Assembly: GCF_001746855.1 (NCBI RefSeq)
Contig: NZ_CP017298.1
Span: 831,206-871,320 of the forward strand
Source: Pauljensenia hongkongensis
GTDB lineage: Bacteria; Actinomycetota; Actinomycetes; Actinomycetales; Actinomycetaceae
Length of the DNA: 40,115 nucleotides
Direction: 5' to 3'
Shown here: positions 1-7,486 of the stretch, piece after piece
How the letters are laid out: every line of letters starts with the position of its first letter
How positions within the stretch are numbered: position 1 is the stretch's first letter
The notes under the pieces: generated by a model
What the model was told of the DNA's origin: nothing
The model's database searches: none
Seen by the model: the letters and a program-made list of their open reading frames with translations, nothing else
Program-made: the position numbers and the translations under genes

Positions 1-2
1 CC

Positions 3-1561
3 TCAGTCCGCCCCGCCCCCGGCCCGGACGAGCCGCCCTCGGGGCCGCAGCAACGGCACTGCGCCGGCGGGGGCGTACACGCTGAGCCGCCGTCGTTGAC
101 GGGGATCTCGACCGCGCCGTCCTGGCCGACCACGACCGGCGGGTGCCCGCCGATCACGCACTCCCACGTGGACCCGGCGTGGCGCTCGCCCACGACAAGG
201 CGCTTCACGCCCGCGAGGCGGTCGGAGAACACCACGGCGCATCCCGACGACGGGTGCGCACTGTCCCCCTCGCGCGCGAAGCCCACGACGTCGGGGTCGT
301 CGAAGGCGTTGTGCTGGGGCCCGTAGGCCAGGAAGCGGCGCGCGAGCACCAGGGCGGGCAGCTCGGAGACTGCGGGGAGCCCCCCGGATTCGGGCGTCCC
401 GAAAACATCCCCCCAGAACACGCAGGGCAGTCCCGCCTCGTGCAGCAGGATGAGCGCGTAGGCGGACGGTTTGAACCAAGGCGCCACAGTCGACGCCAGC
501 GACTGCCCGGGCTGCGTGTCGTGGTTCTCCACGAAGGTCACGGCCCGCGCGGGGTCGGATCCGACCAGTGTGCGCTCGAAGATCCGCGACAGGTCCATGT
601 TCCCGTCCGACACCGAGGCGTCGTGCAGGCGGAAGTGCAGGGGCACGTCGAAGAGGCTCATGTGCGGGACCTGCTCGAGGTAGCGCTCCAGTTCGGCGAC
701 ATCGCCCGACCAGTACTCCCCCACTGCGGGCAGCTCCCGCCCCGTGGAGCGGCGCAATTCGGCCAGCCAGCGGGAGAAGAAGTCGGAGCCCACGTGCTTG
801 ACGGCGTCCAGGCGGAAGCCGTCCACGCCCGTGGTCCGCACGTACCAGCGCCCCCACCGGTCGAGCTCGGCGCTCACCTCGGGATCGGTGACGTGGACGT
901 CGCACCCCATCAGGTAGTCGTAGTTGCCGAGCTCGGCGTTGACGTTGTCGTTCCAGTGCTTGCCCTCGAAGAGCCACACGCCGCGCTGGCGCCGCCGCTC
1001 GTCCCAGTCGCAGCCGTGGAAGCGCGTCCAGTCCCACACGAAGTCCGAGTAGGCGGAGCCGCGCCCGGGGAAGGTGTAGCGCGTCCACGCCGTGATCCAC
1101 TCCGCCTCCCCGAGCGCCCTGCAGCGGTCCGCCGGGTCCATGGGCGTGGCGCGCACGTCCTCCGTGGCGTCGCCGCCCATCCTGTGGTTGAGGACGATGT
1201 CGGCGATGACCCCGATGCCTGCGCGGTGCAGGGCGTCCACAGCCCGCAGGTACTCGTCCTTGGTGCCGTACTTGGTGGCGACGGAGCCCTTCTGGTCGAA
1301 CTCGCCCAGGTCGTAGAGGTCGTAGACGCCGTATCCGACGTCCTCGGCACCGTACTTGCCCTTGTAGGCGGGCGGCAGCCACACGGAGGTCACCCCGTAC
1401 TCGGCGGCCAGGGGAGCGTTCGCCTCCAGCAGCCGCCAGTGCGAGGAATCGGCTGGCAGGTCCCACGCGAAGGCCTGCAGCAGCAGGGGGTTGTGCTCTT
1501 GCGGCCGGCCCGCCGACGAGGCAGGGGCGGCGGGCGCTGATTCGCTGTCGTTCTCGCTCAC
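3..1561 (-). CDS. Alpha-amylase, GH13 family, cytoplasmic type; apparent frameshift near the 3' end
   Basis: Endo-hydrolysis of alpha-1,4-glucan. The start is read as GTG (VSENDSES...), followed by HNPLLLQAFAWDLP, typical of signal-less bacterial alpha-amylases of the GH13_5 type. The (beta/alpha)8 barrel motifs are visible: DIVLNHRMGG, GVDGFRLDAVKH (catalytic nucleophile Asp, about residue 250), VGEYW (acid/base Glu, about 281) and FVENHDTQPGQ (third Asp, about 348). No signal peptide or membrane segment is seen, so it probably acts in the cytoplasm on glycogen or imported maltodextrin. The reading frame is clean to about position 90. There the expected C-terminal strand (GG-S-V-Y-A-P-A-G) continues only in the neighbouring frame, which stops at 3-5, while the original frame runs off the window edge. 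A GGAGG lies directly against the GTG, too close for normal spacing, so the start is uncertain. Divergent from the Lnt-like gene. Confidence 0.85.
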   Translation of the reverse strand, partial: MSENDSESAPAAPASSAGRPQEHNPLLLQAFAWDLPADSSHWRLLEANAPLAAEYGVTSVWLPPAYKGKYGAEDVGYGVYDLYDLGEFDQKGSVATKYGTKDEYLRAVDALHRAGIGVIADIVLNHRMGGDATEDVRATPMDPADRCRALGEAEWITAWTRYTFPGRGSAYSDFVWDWTRFHGCDWDERRRQRGVWLFEGKHWNDNVNAELGNYDYLMGCDVHVTDPEVSAELDRWGRWYVRTTGVDGFRLDAVKHVGSDFFSRWLAELRRSTGRELPAVGEYWSGDVAELERYLEQVPHMSLFDVPLHFRLHDASVSDGNMDLSRIFERTLVGSDPARAVTFVENHDTQPGQSLASTVAPWFKPSAYALILLHEAGLPCVFWGDVFGTPESGGLPAVSELPALVLARRFLAYGPQHNAFDDPDVVGFAREGDSAHPSSGCAVVFSDRLAGVKRLVVGERHAGSTWECVIGGHPPVVVGQDGAVEIPVNDGGSACTPPPAQCRCCGPEGGSSGPGAGRT

Positions 1562-1751
1562 CCTCCGATGGTGCCAGGTCGGCGGCCGGGGCGAAAGCCG
1601 GGCGGAGCCGGGCGTGTCGGGGCGGGCCGGCGGCAACGGGGCTCCTCCCGGTGGGCGCCGCCGCGCCCGAGGACCGCGCCGTCCCCGCGGCGGGCGGGCG
1701 ACGGCCCCTCGCCGGACAACCGCTGTCACAGGCCCCGGGGCACCGGTCATG

Positions 1752-1757
1752 TACAGT
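1752..1757 (+). promoter_or_regulatory. -10 element of a leaderless start for the Lnt-like gene
   Basis: TACAGT lies 6 nt before the ATG at 1764, the spacing of a leaderless actinobacterial promoter. No Shine-Dalgarno precedes that ATG and no good -35 is visible. Confidence 0.4.
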
Positions 1758-1763
1758 TGCGAC

Positions 1764-3059
1764 ATGGAGTACGAGACGACCGCGCCCCCGTTGCGCCGCG
1801 GTGCGCTGATCGGGGCCGCCAGCGGCCTGGTGCTGGCGGCGGCCACGTTCTGCCCCCATTGGTCCGGCCAGTTGCTGGCCCCGCTGGCGCTGGCGCCCGT
1901 GTTCTGGCTGCTCGCCCGCGTCCGTGCCCGCCACGCCTACGCGGTGGGCGCGTGCTTCGCCCTGGCGTGGCTGGTCCCCACGACCTACTGGTACTACTCC
2001 TTCATGTCCGTGGGCGTCGCCGTCGGCGCGAGCATCGGGTGGGCGCTGCTGCAGGCGAACCTCTTCCACCTGGCGGCACTGCGCGACCGAATCGGCGTGC
2101 CAGGGGTGTGGCTGGCGTTCTCGGCCGCGTGGGTGGTCCTCACGTGGGCGCGAATGCGCCTGCCCGTCACCGAGGACTGGTGGATCCCCCACCTGGGTTA
2201 CGGCGTGTGGCGCAACCCCGGCCTCGTGTGGCTGGGGGGATTCGGCGGCGAGGCCGCGCTGGAGGGCGCGGTGCTGCTCGGCGGCGCGGTCGTCGCGTGG
2301 GCGCTGCTGCGCTCCTCGGCGCGCGCGGCCGCCCTGGCCTTCGGCGGCGTGGCGCTCGCCGTCGTCTGCCTGGACGCGGTGGCCTGGAACCTGCCCGCGC
2401 GCCCCATCCCGCCCGCTCTCGCCCTCCAGCAGATGACGCGGGGAGGCGTGGACGCCCCAGCCACCGAGGAGGACGTCGACTCCCTCATGGCCGCGACGCT
2501 CGCCGCAGCGGGCGCCGCCCCCGCGCAGGGCACCACGGTCGTGTGGCCGGAGAACTCGGTCCCCGCCTCCGCCCATGCGCGCATCGCGGCCTTCGCCTCG
2601 GACAACGGGGTGAACATCGTGTACCACACCGCCGAGGCGGACGGGGGCGCGGTCTACAAGAAAACGGTCGTTATCGACGCCTCCACCGGGCGCGAGGCGC
2701 TGTCGAACTACAAGAAGCACCTCGCGCCGGACGAGGAGGTCGGCGAGCCCCGCGATACCGCGAACACCGCGGACCTGTCCGGCCACCGGGCCACATCCTA
2801 CATCTGCTACGACCTGCACTACCCGGACGTCGTGGAGCGCCTGCGGGGAGCGCAGGCCGCCTACGTGCCCCTCAACGACGCCACCTACGGCTACCTGCAG
2901 AAGCAGTTCCACGCCGCTGACATCGCGCTGCACGCCGCTCAGGCGGGCACCACCGTCGTCGTCGCCGCGACCGACGGCCCCACGATGGTCGTGAACTCGA
3001 ACGGCGTCGTCGTCGAGGAGCTGGTGGGAACCGCGCCCGGCCACGTCGCCGTCCCCTGA
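1764..3059 (+). CDS. Apolipoprotein N-acyltransferase-like membrane protein with a CN-hydrolase domain
   Basis: Family role: transfer of a third acyl chain from phospholipid to the N-terminal cysteine of lipoproteins in the membrane. The protein (431 aa) has about six hydrophobic segments in residues 10-215, including LIGAASGLVLAAATF and VWLAFSAAWVVLTWA. A nitrilase-fold domain follows with a complete Glu-Lys-Cys triad: VVWPENS (Glu about 263), YKKHLAPDEE (Lys about 317-318) and YICYDLHYP (Cys about 348). It is shorter than E. coli Lnt (about 510 aa) but keeps the architecture. Another ATG at 1749 is in frame; 1764 is chosen because a -10 box lies 6 nt upstream of it. It stands alone, divergent from the amylase and followed by a hairpin. 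Another membrane-bound CN-hydrolase amidase is possible. Confidence 0.75.
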   Translation: MEYETTAPPLRRGALIGAASGLVLAAATFCPHWSGQLLAPLALAPVFWLLARVRARHAYAVGACFALAWLVPTTYWYYSFMSVGVAVGASIGWALLQANLFHLAALRDRIGVPGVWLAFSAAWVVLTWARMRLPVTEDWWIPHLGYGVWRNPGLVWLGGFGGEAALEGAVLLGGAVVAWALLRSSARAAALAFGGVALAVVCLDAVAWNLPARPIPPALALQQMTRGGVDAPATEEDVDSLMAATLAAAGAAPAQGTTVVWPENSVPASAHARIAAFASDNGVNIVYHTAEADGGAVYKKTVVIDASTGREALSNYKKHLAPDEEVGEPRDTANTADLSGHRATSYICYDLHYPDVVERLRGAQAAYVPLNDATYGYLQKQFHAADIALHAAQAGTTVVVAATDGPTMVVNSNGVVVEELVGTAPGHVAVP

Positions 3060-3088
3060 GGGCGCGCGGAGCGCGCAAGGACGCGCCC
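3060..3088 (+). terminator. GC-rich hairpin after the Lnt-like gene
   Basis: Immediately after the stop codon, GGGCGCG pairs with CGCGCCC 22 nt later, with a nested GCGCGC/GCGCGC. There is no T-run, so intrinsic termination is only probable. Confidence 0.5.
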
Positions 3089-3280
3089 TGGCCGTAGAGG
3101 GGGCCGGGACCGCGGTTCCGATCCCGGCGCAGTCACCGGCTGGCCGTTGATCTCGCGGATCTTCGAGCTATCGGAGACCGCCGTCGCGCAGAAGAGCGTC
3201 GCCGACCCCGTCGTGATCAGGATCCCGCCGCGACCACGGGAGCAGCGCCCGTGCTGGACGACCGCCCCCCGCGACGGGCG

Positions 3281-5647
3281 TTATTCGACGCTGCCGTCCG
3301 CCTTCACGACGCACAGCCGCTCGTCTGAGAGGATCGTCGCCGCCCACCGCCTGCCCGTGGGGCCGACGCGCACGACGACACGGCCGGCCCGCGCCTCATC
3401 GAGTGCGCAGGCGGCCCGCTCGACGATGAGCGCCCGGAGGCGGTCGTCGGCCCCTTCCCCGGTGCCGAGGGGCCCTTCGCCTCCGCGGTCGTCGAGCAGC
3501 AGCACCTCGACGCCCCTGGCCCGCGACCGCCTCGCCGCTTCGACGACCGCGGTCCCCGTGAAGAAGGGGGCGCGGATCTCGTCGCGCAGCTCCGCTTCCA
3601 GCAGCCGCGCCTCCATGGCGAGCCCGGGCGTCATCTCCCGGTCCCTGATCGCCTCCAGGGTGCCCCGCGCCCGCTCTGAGACGTCGGCGAGTCCGGCGGC
3701 CATGACGGCGTTGAGCGTCAGCTGCTCCTCGCGCGCCAGGCGCGCCTCGCCCTCGGCCTCGAGGGCCTCCTCGATCGCAGTCGTCGCAGCGCCCGACTGG
3801 GATGTGAGGAGCAGCCAGAAGACGAAGGCGACGACGTGCCCCAAGGAGAAGGTGAACACGAGCGCGGGCTCCCTGCCCTGGACGGCGACCCATATCGCGG
3901 TGGCCGCGATGAGGGCCGCGCACCCCGCGACCGCCTCCGCAGTGCGCTGGCGCAGCAGGAGGAGCAGCACCAGGAACATCGAGGCGCCCGCGGACCACGC
4001 GGACCACCCCGGCCAGTGCGGTCCGACTCGGATCTGGGTGAGCGCCAGGAGGTTCGACAGCCCGACCACCGCCGTGCTCCCCCACCCCACCCACTCCGGC
4101 GGCCTGCGGTCGGGCCACTGCGCCACCAGCGCGGCTCCCGCGGCCGCCAGCAGCGCCAGCGAGAGGACGACCGGTGCCGGGTGGTAGTAGGCTCCTCGGC
4201 GGATCTCGACGGCAGTGATGTAGGCGTGGACGGCGACTGAGGCCACCGCGAGCATCCGAGCGCCCCTGGACTCCGCGGCCGCGCGGACCTGGGAGTCCCA
4301 AGCCGTGCGCGACGGCTCTTTGCGGTTGCGCCCGCGGCCCGCACGCCTCGCGAGCGCGGCCAGGACGGGTCCGCGCTTGGCCTGCTTGTCCCGGGGATCG
4401 CTCCACTCCAGGACGACCCGCGTCCCCCCGCCGGGGCACGAGGCCAGGGACGCCCTGCCCCCGACCGCCTCCATCCTGGCCACGATGGAGTCGCGGATCC
4501 CGTGGCGCAGCCCGGTTGGCCGGTCCGGGTCGAAGCCGCGCCCCGTGTCGGTGATCGTCACGCGCACCGCGCCGCCTTCGAAGACCAGTGCGACGCGGCA
4601 CTGGGCGGGCCTGCCAGGGTCCGAGGCGTCGGAGCCCGCGTGGAGGCGGACGTTGTTGAGCGCCTCGTGGCCCGCGTCGATGAGCGCGGCGCCCGCCTCG
4701 GCGGGGAGCGCAGGGGCCTCCTGCGGCCAGCGGCACGTGATCGTCCAGTCCGGTTCCCTGGGTCGCACCTGCGCGGCGAGCGCGCCCAGCAGCTGCTCGG
4801 CCTCCACGGTCCCGCTGGAGGAGGGGCCGGGGGTGAGGGCGCTCAGGGCGCTGTCCGCTGCGGCGCGCACCTCGCCCTCCTCGACGCTGCGGTTGAACGC
4901 GAGGACCAGTGCTGAGAGGACGTAGTCGTGGATGAGGCCGTTGCTGCGCGCCCTGGCGCGCCCCCGCGCCCGCTCGTTCGCGAGGGCCCTCTGCGCCTCC
5001 CTGGTGTTCAGGCGCGTCCGGTCGAGGTCGTGCGCGATCCTCATCGCCCAATGCAGGGTTCCGGCGTTGAGCATGGAGAAGAGGAGGAAGTAGAGGGGGC
5101 CGATCGCGTTTTGCGGCAGGCCGTTGCCGGGGTCGGCCTCCATGAGGGCGAGGATCTGCAGGGGTGCGATCGCGCAGAGGTACGCCACAGTGTGGCGCTC
5201 CTCCAGGACAGCGGCGCAGCACAGCGCGGCGAGGGGGTACAGCGCCAGGACGGGGTTCGTGGCGGAGACGAGCGCGCGGAGGTACTCCGAGGGGATCGGG
5301 GACGAGAGGGAGGCCGAGGGCAGGGCCGCGCAGGCGACGACCAGCAGCAGGTAGCACACCAGGTAGAGGCGCACCAGCGCGAACCACCCGGTGTCCGCCC
5401 ACGTGCGCGCGCGGGCGCGCGTGGCCACCGCAGTCGCCGCGGCGACGAGAGCGAACAGCCCGGCGGCCAGGGGGAGGCCGAGGTTCGGCGAGTAGACGGC
5501 CCATTGCGCCATCTCGGGGGGCGAGTCGCACGGGGGGATCAGTTGCGGCCCGCTGATGATGGTGATGAAGACGGCGACGAAGGCGGCCGTGAGGACGAGG
5601 ACGCGCCTCAACTGCAGCGCGTAGGGGCCGAGGTGCCGCGGGCTCAT
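3281..5647 (-). CDS. Two-component sensor kinase with internal duplication: one active-looking and one degenerate kinase module
   Basis: 788 aa, translated from an ATG overlapping the stop of the response regulator gene (TGATG). Order: N-terminal membrane block of about five or six helices (residues 15-210); an HD-type phosphoacceptor region (NGLIHDYVLSAL, His about 237); a GHKL ATPase with N-box HEALNNVRLHAG (about 326) and G-box DTGRGFDP. A second membrane block follows (about 460-620), then a coiled helix pair (EAELRDEIRAPFF) and a short domain ending WAATILSDERLCVV. The second half resembles another sensor-kinase module but shows no N-box Asn or G-box. A single kinase of this class is usually 350-450 aa, so the gene looks like a fused duplication. 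It probably signals to the adjacent regulator; the ligand is unknown. Confidence 0.8.
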   Translation of the reverse strand: MSPRHLGPYALQLRRVLVLTAAFVAVFITIISGPQLIPPCDSPPEMAQWAVYSPNLGLPLAAGLFALVAAATAVATRARARTWADTGWFALVRLYLVCYLLLVVACAALPSASLSSPIPSEYLRALVSATNPVLALYPLAALCCAAVLEERHTVAYLCAIAPLQILALMEADPGNGLPQNAIGPLYFLLFSMLNAGTLHWAMRIAHDLDRTRLNTREAQRALANERARGRARARSNGLIHDYVLSALVLAFNRSVEEGEVRAAADSALSALTPGPSSSGTVEAEQLLGALAAQVRPREPDWTITCRWPQEAPALPAEAGAALIDAGHEALNNVRLHAGSDASDPGRPAQCRVALVFEGGAVRVTITDTGRGFDPDRPTGLRHGIRDSIVARMEAVGGRASLASCPGGGTRVVLEWSDPRDKQAKRGPVLAALARRAGRGRNRKEPSRTAWDSQVRAAAESRGARMLAVASVAVHAYITAVEIRRGAYYHPAPVVLSLALLAAAGAALVAQWPDRRPPEWVGWGSTAVVGLSNLLALTQIRVGPHWPGWSAWSAGASMFLVLLLLLRQRTAEAVAGCAALIAATAIWVAVQGREPALVFTFSLGHVVAFVFWLLLTSQSGAATTAIEEALEAEGEARLAREEQLTLNAVMAAGLADVSERARGTLEAIRDREMTPGLAMEARLLEAELRDEIRAPFFTGTAVVEAARRSRARGVEVLLLDDRGGEGPLGTGEGADDRLRALIVERAACALDEARAGRVVVRVGPTGRRWAATILSDERLCVVKADGSVE

Positions 5648-6285
5648 CAGTCGAAGTAGCTGAGGAGTCCGTCTTCCGCGGCCCGCCGGAACAGGTCGAC
5701 GCGGGACTCCGCGGGGCGGCCCGATTCCCTGTATTTCTCGCGGATGCGGGCGATGTACGTGTTGACAGTGTTCTTCGACACATTCAGTGCGCGGGCGACG
5801 GAGCCCGAGCGCTCCCCCGAGGCGTAGTGGGCGAGGATCCGCGCCTCCAGGTCCGACAGGCGCGAGGCGACGAAGTCCTCGTCGGCGTCCAAGGCGGCCG
5901 CCCAGTCGGGGGTCGGGCAGGTGGCGCCGTCGGAGGCTGCGAGCACCGCCTCGACGAGATCCTCGGGGGGCGCGGACTTGCGGACGATGGACAGCGCCCC
6001 TCCGGCGATCGCGCGGCGCACCAGGTAGGGGTCGTCGCCGGAGGTGTAGACGACCACTGGGACACCGCGCCCGTTGATGTCCGCGATGTTCTCATCGGGG
6101 GCGGATCCGTCGGCGAGGCGGAGGTCGAGGACCGCGACCTGCCCATGCTCCCACGGGGCGTCGGGAACGGTCGGGTACCAGCTGATGGAGGCGTCGGCGC
6201 ACTGCGCCTCGAAGGCGGCCTTGACGCCGAGTCCGACGACGCGGTGGTCGTCGATGACGACGATCTGGGCGCGGGTGTCCTTCAT
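5647..6285 (-). CDS. NarL/FixJ-family response regulator
   Basis: 212 aa from ATG 6285, preceded by AGGAGG at normal spacing. The receiver domain starts QIVVIDDHRVVGLGV (acidic pair DD) with the phospho-acceptor Asp in VAVLDLRLADG and the conserved Lys in SIVRKSAPPEDLV. A LuxR-type helix-turn-helix follows: LSDLEARILAHYASGERSGSVARALNVSKNTVNTY in two segments, with recognition helix KNTVNTYIARIREKY. It is the first gene of a two-gene operon with the duplicated kinase and most likely its phosphorylation target. Regulated genes cannot be told from the sequence; the divergent TetR gene (177 bp away) is one candidate. Confidence 0.9.
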   Translation of the reverse strand: MKDTRAQIVVIDDHRVVGLGVKAAFEAQCADASISWYPTVPDAPWEHGQVAVLDLRLADGSAPDENIADINGRGVPVVVYTSGDDPYLVRRAIAGGALSIVRKSAPPEDLVEAVLAASDGATCPTPDWAAALDADEDFVASRLSDLEARILAHYASGERSGSVARALNVSKNTVNTYIARIREKYRESGRPAESRVDLFRRAAEDGLLSYFD

Positions 6286-6448
6286 CGTGCCTCCTGTGTT
6301 CGGATGGGGGCCTCCTGTGCGCGGACGGGAGGGGCCGGAACGGCACCGTGTTCGCCAGTCTAATTGCGGCCGCCTCCCCGCGCCGTCGCAGCGCAGTCCC
6401 CCGGGGGCGCGCTGAGGGACCGCGCACATGGTTCACGGGAACCTCCTT

Positions 6449-6454
6449 TACAAT
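6449..6454 (+). promoter_or_regulatory. -10 element for a leaderless TetR gene
   Basis: TACAAT, one base from consensus, ends 7 nt before ATG 6462. No ribosome binding site precedes that ATG, which supports a leaderless transcript. Confidence 0.5.
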
Positions 6455-6461
6455 GGACGGT

Positions 6462-7316
6462 ATGACCAACCGCCGTACCGCCCCCACGCTCGAGGACCAC
6501 GGTGGCGCGGGCAGCGCCCCGGAGGCCGCCCCCACCGCTAACGACGACATCAGGGATGCGGTCCGCGCCCTCAACGAGGCGGTCACCCGTTTCTCGCGCG
6601 CCGTGGGCTCGGCCAGCGGCGATGCCTTCGGCACCAGCAAGAGCGCGGTGGCGGCGTCGCTCGACCAGGCGGCCCGCGACCTGGCCTCGGCCTCGCGCGC
6701 CGTCAGCGGCGTGTCCGGGAAGCAGGACGGGCGCCGCCGCAGGAGCGAGGAGACCCGGGCGCGCCTGCTCGAGGCCGGGCGCTCGATCTTCGCCGCCCAG
6801 GGCTACGACGGCGCCTCCGTCAGCGACATCGCTCAGAAGGCCGGGTACACGAAGGGCGCGTTCTACTCGTCGTTCCCGTCGAAAGAGGCCCTGTTCCTCG
6901 AGATCGTCGACCGCCTCGACACCGGCATGCGCTCCGTCCCCGGGGCCGGCTCGCTTTTCGCCTTGGCGGGCACCGATCCGCACGAATGGGTGACGGGCAT
7001 CCAGGCGCTCCCCGCGGACGACGTGCTGCTGCACTTGGAGTCGTGGCTCTACGCGATGCGCCACGAGGACACCCGCGAGAAGCTCTCCGAGTCGTGGCAC
7101 CGCTGGGTGGCGGGGATCGCCCTGGAGACCGCCCGCTTCTACGGCCGTGCCGAGCCCACTCAGGAGGACTTCGACACCGCCTTCGGCGTGATCGCGGTCG
7201 GGATTTTCGGACGCGTGTCAGCCAGCGCCTCCAACGAGGCGGGCCCCATGGTGGAGCGCGTCTCCCAGCGGCTCATCTCCACGCCCGGGGAGCAGCGGGA
7301 CAGCGCCGACGACTGA
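6462..7316 (+). CDS. TetR-family transcriptional regulator with a long N-terminal extension
   Basis: 284 aa from ATG 6462; ATG 6453 is also in frame but overlaps the -10 box. The first 85 residues are Ala/Ser-rich and predicted helical (DIRDAVRALNEAVTRFSRAV...), outside the usual TetR fold. The DNA-binding domain then begins RSEETRARLLEAGRSIFAAQGYDG and contains the recognition segment AGYTKGAFYSSFPSKEALF. The ligand domain follows (YAMRHEDTREKLSESW). Canonical members are about 190-220 aa. It is convergent with the YhgE/Pip-MMPL pair, so either that pair or the divergent two-component operon could be its target. The N-terminal extension may mediate oligomerisation; this is inference. Confidence 0.85.
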   Translation: MTNRRTAPTLEDHGGAGSAPEAAPTANDDIRDAVRALNEAVTRFSRAVGSASGDAFGTSKSAVAASLDQAARDLASASRAVSGVSGKQDGRRRRSEETRARLLEAGRSIFAAQGYDGASVSDIAQKAGYTKGAFYSSFPSKEALFLEIVDRLDTGMRSVPGAGSLFALAGTDPHEWVTGIQALPADDVLLHLESWLYAMRHEDTREKLSESWHRWVAGIALETARFYGRAEPTQEDFDTAFGVIAVGIFGRVSASASNEAGPMVERVSQRLISTPGEQRDSADD

Positions 7317-7443
7317 GCCCGCCCCGCCTCCCCTGGGAGCCGCGCCCTCTACTCGACGGGGTTTCCTCCGCCCGCCCGGCCGCCGCACGCCTCCCCTGGG
7401 AACGGGGCACCAGCCGGACGCGGCCGCCCGCGCGATGGACTGG

Positions 7444-7475
7444 AGCGGGGGGACGGACGGTTCCGGCCCCCCGCT
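7444..7475. terminator. Bidirectional hairpin between convergent genes
   Basis: AGCGGGGGG pairs perfectly with CCCCCCGCT across a 14-nt interval. It sits 12 nt past the stop of the minus-strand YhgE/Pip gene and about 130 nt past the TetR stop. It is well placed to end both transcripts. Confidence 0.55.
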
Positions 7476-7486
7476 AGCGCTCCCAC

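Noticed and set aside
3-3044. Minus-strand open frame of 1013 codons
   Set aside because: It is an antisense/out-of-frame shadow of the amylase and Lnt-like genes; its product is Arg/Gly/Ala-rich with no domain. Only its last 25-30 codons match the expected amylase end, noted as a frameshift.
3089-3280. Possible minus-strand peptide fragment (ILITTGSATLFCATAVSD) downstream of the duplicated kinase
   Set aside because: It looks mildly protein-like but has no start, no ribosome site and no recognisable family.
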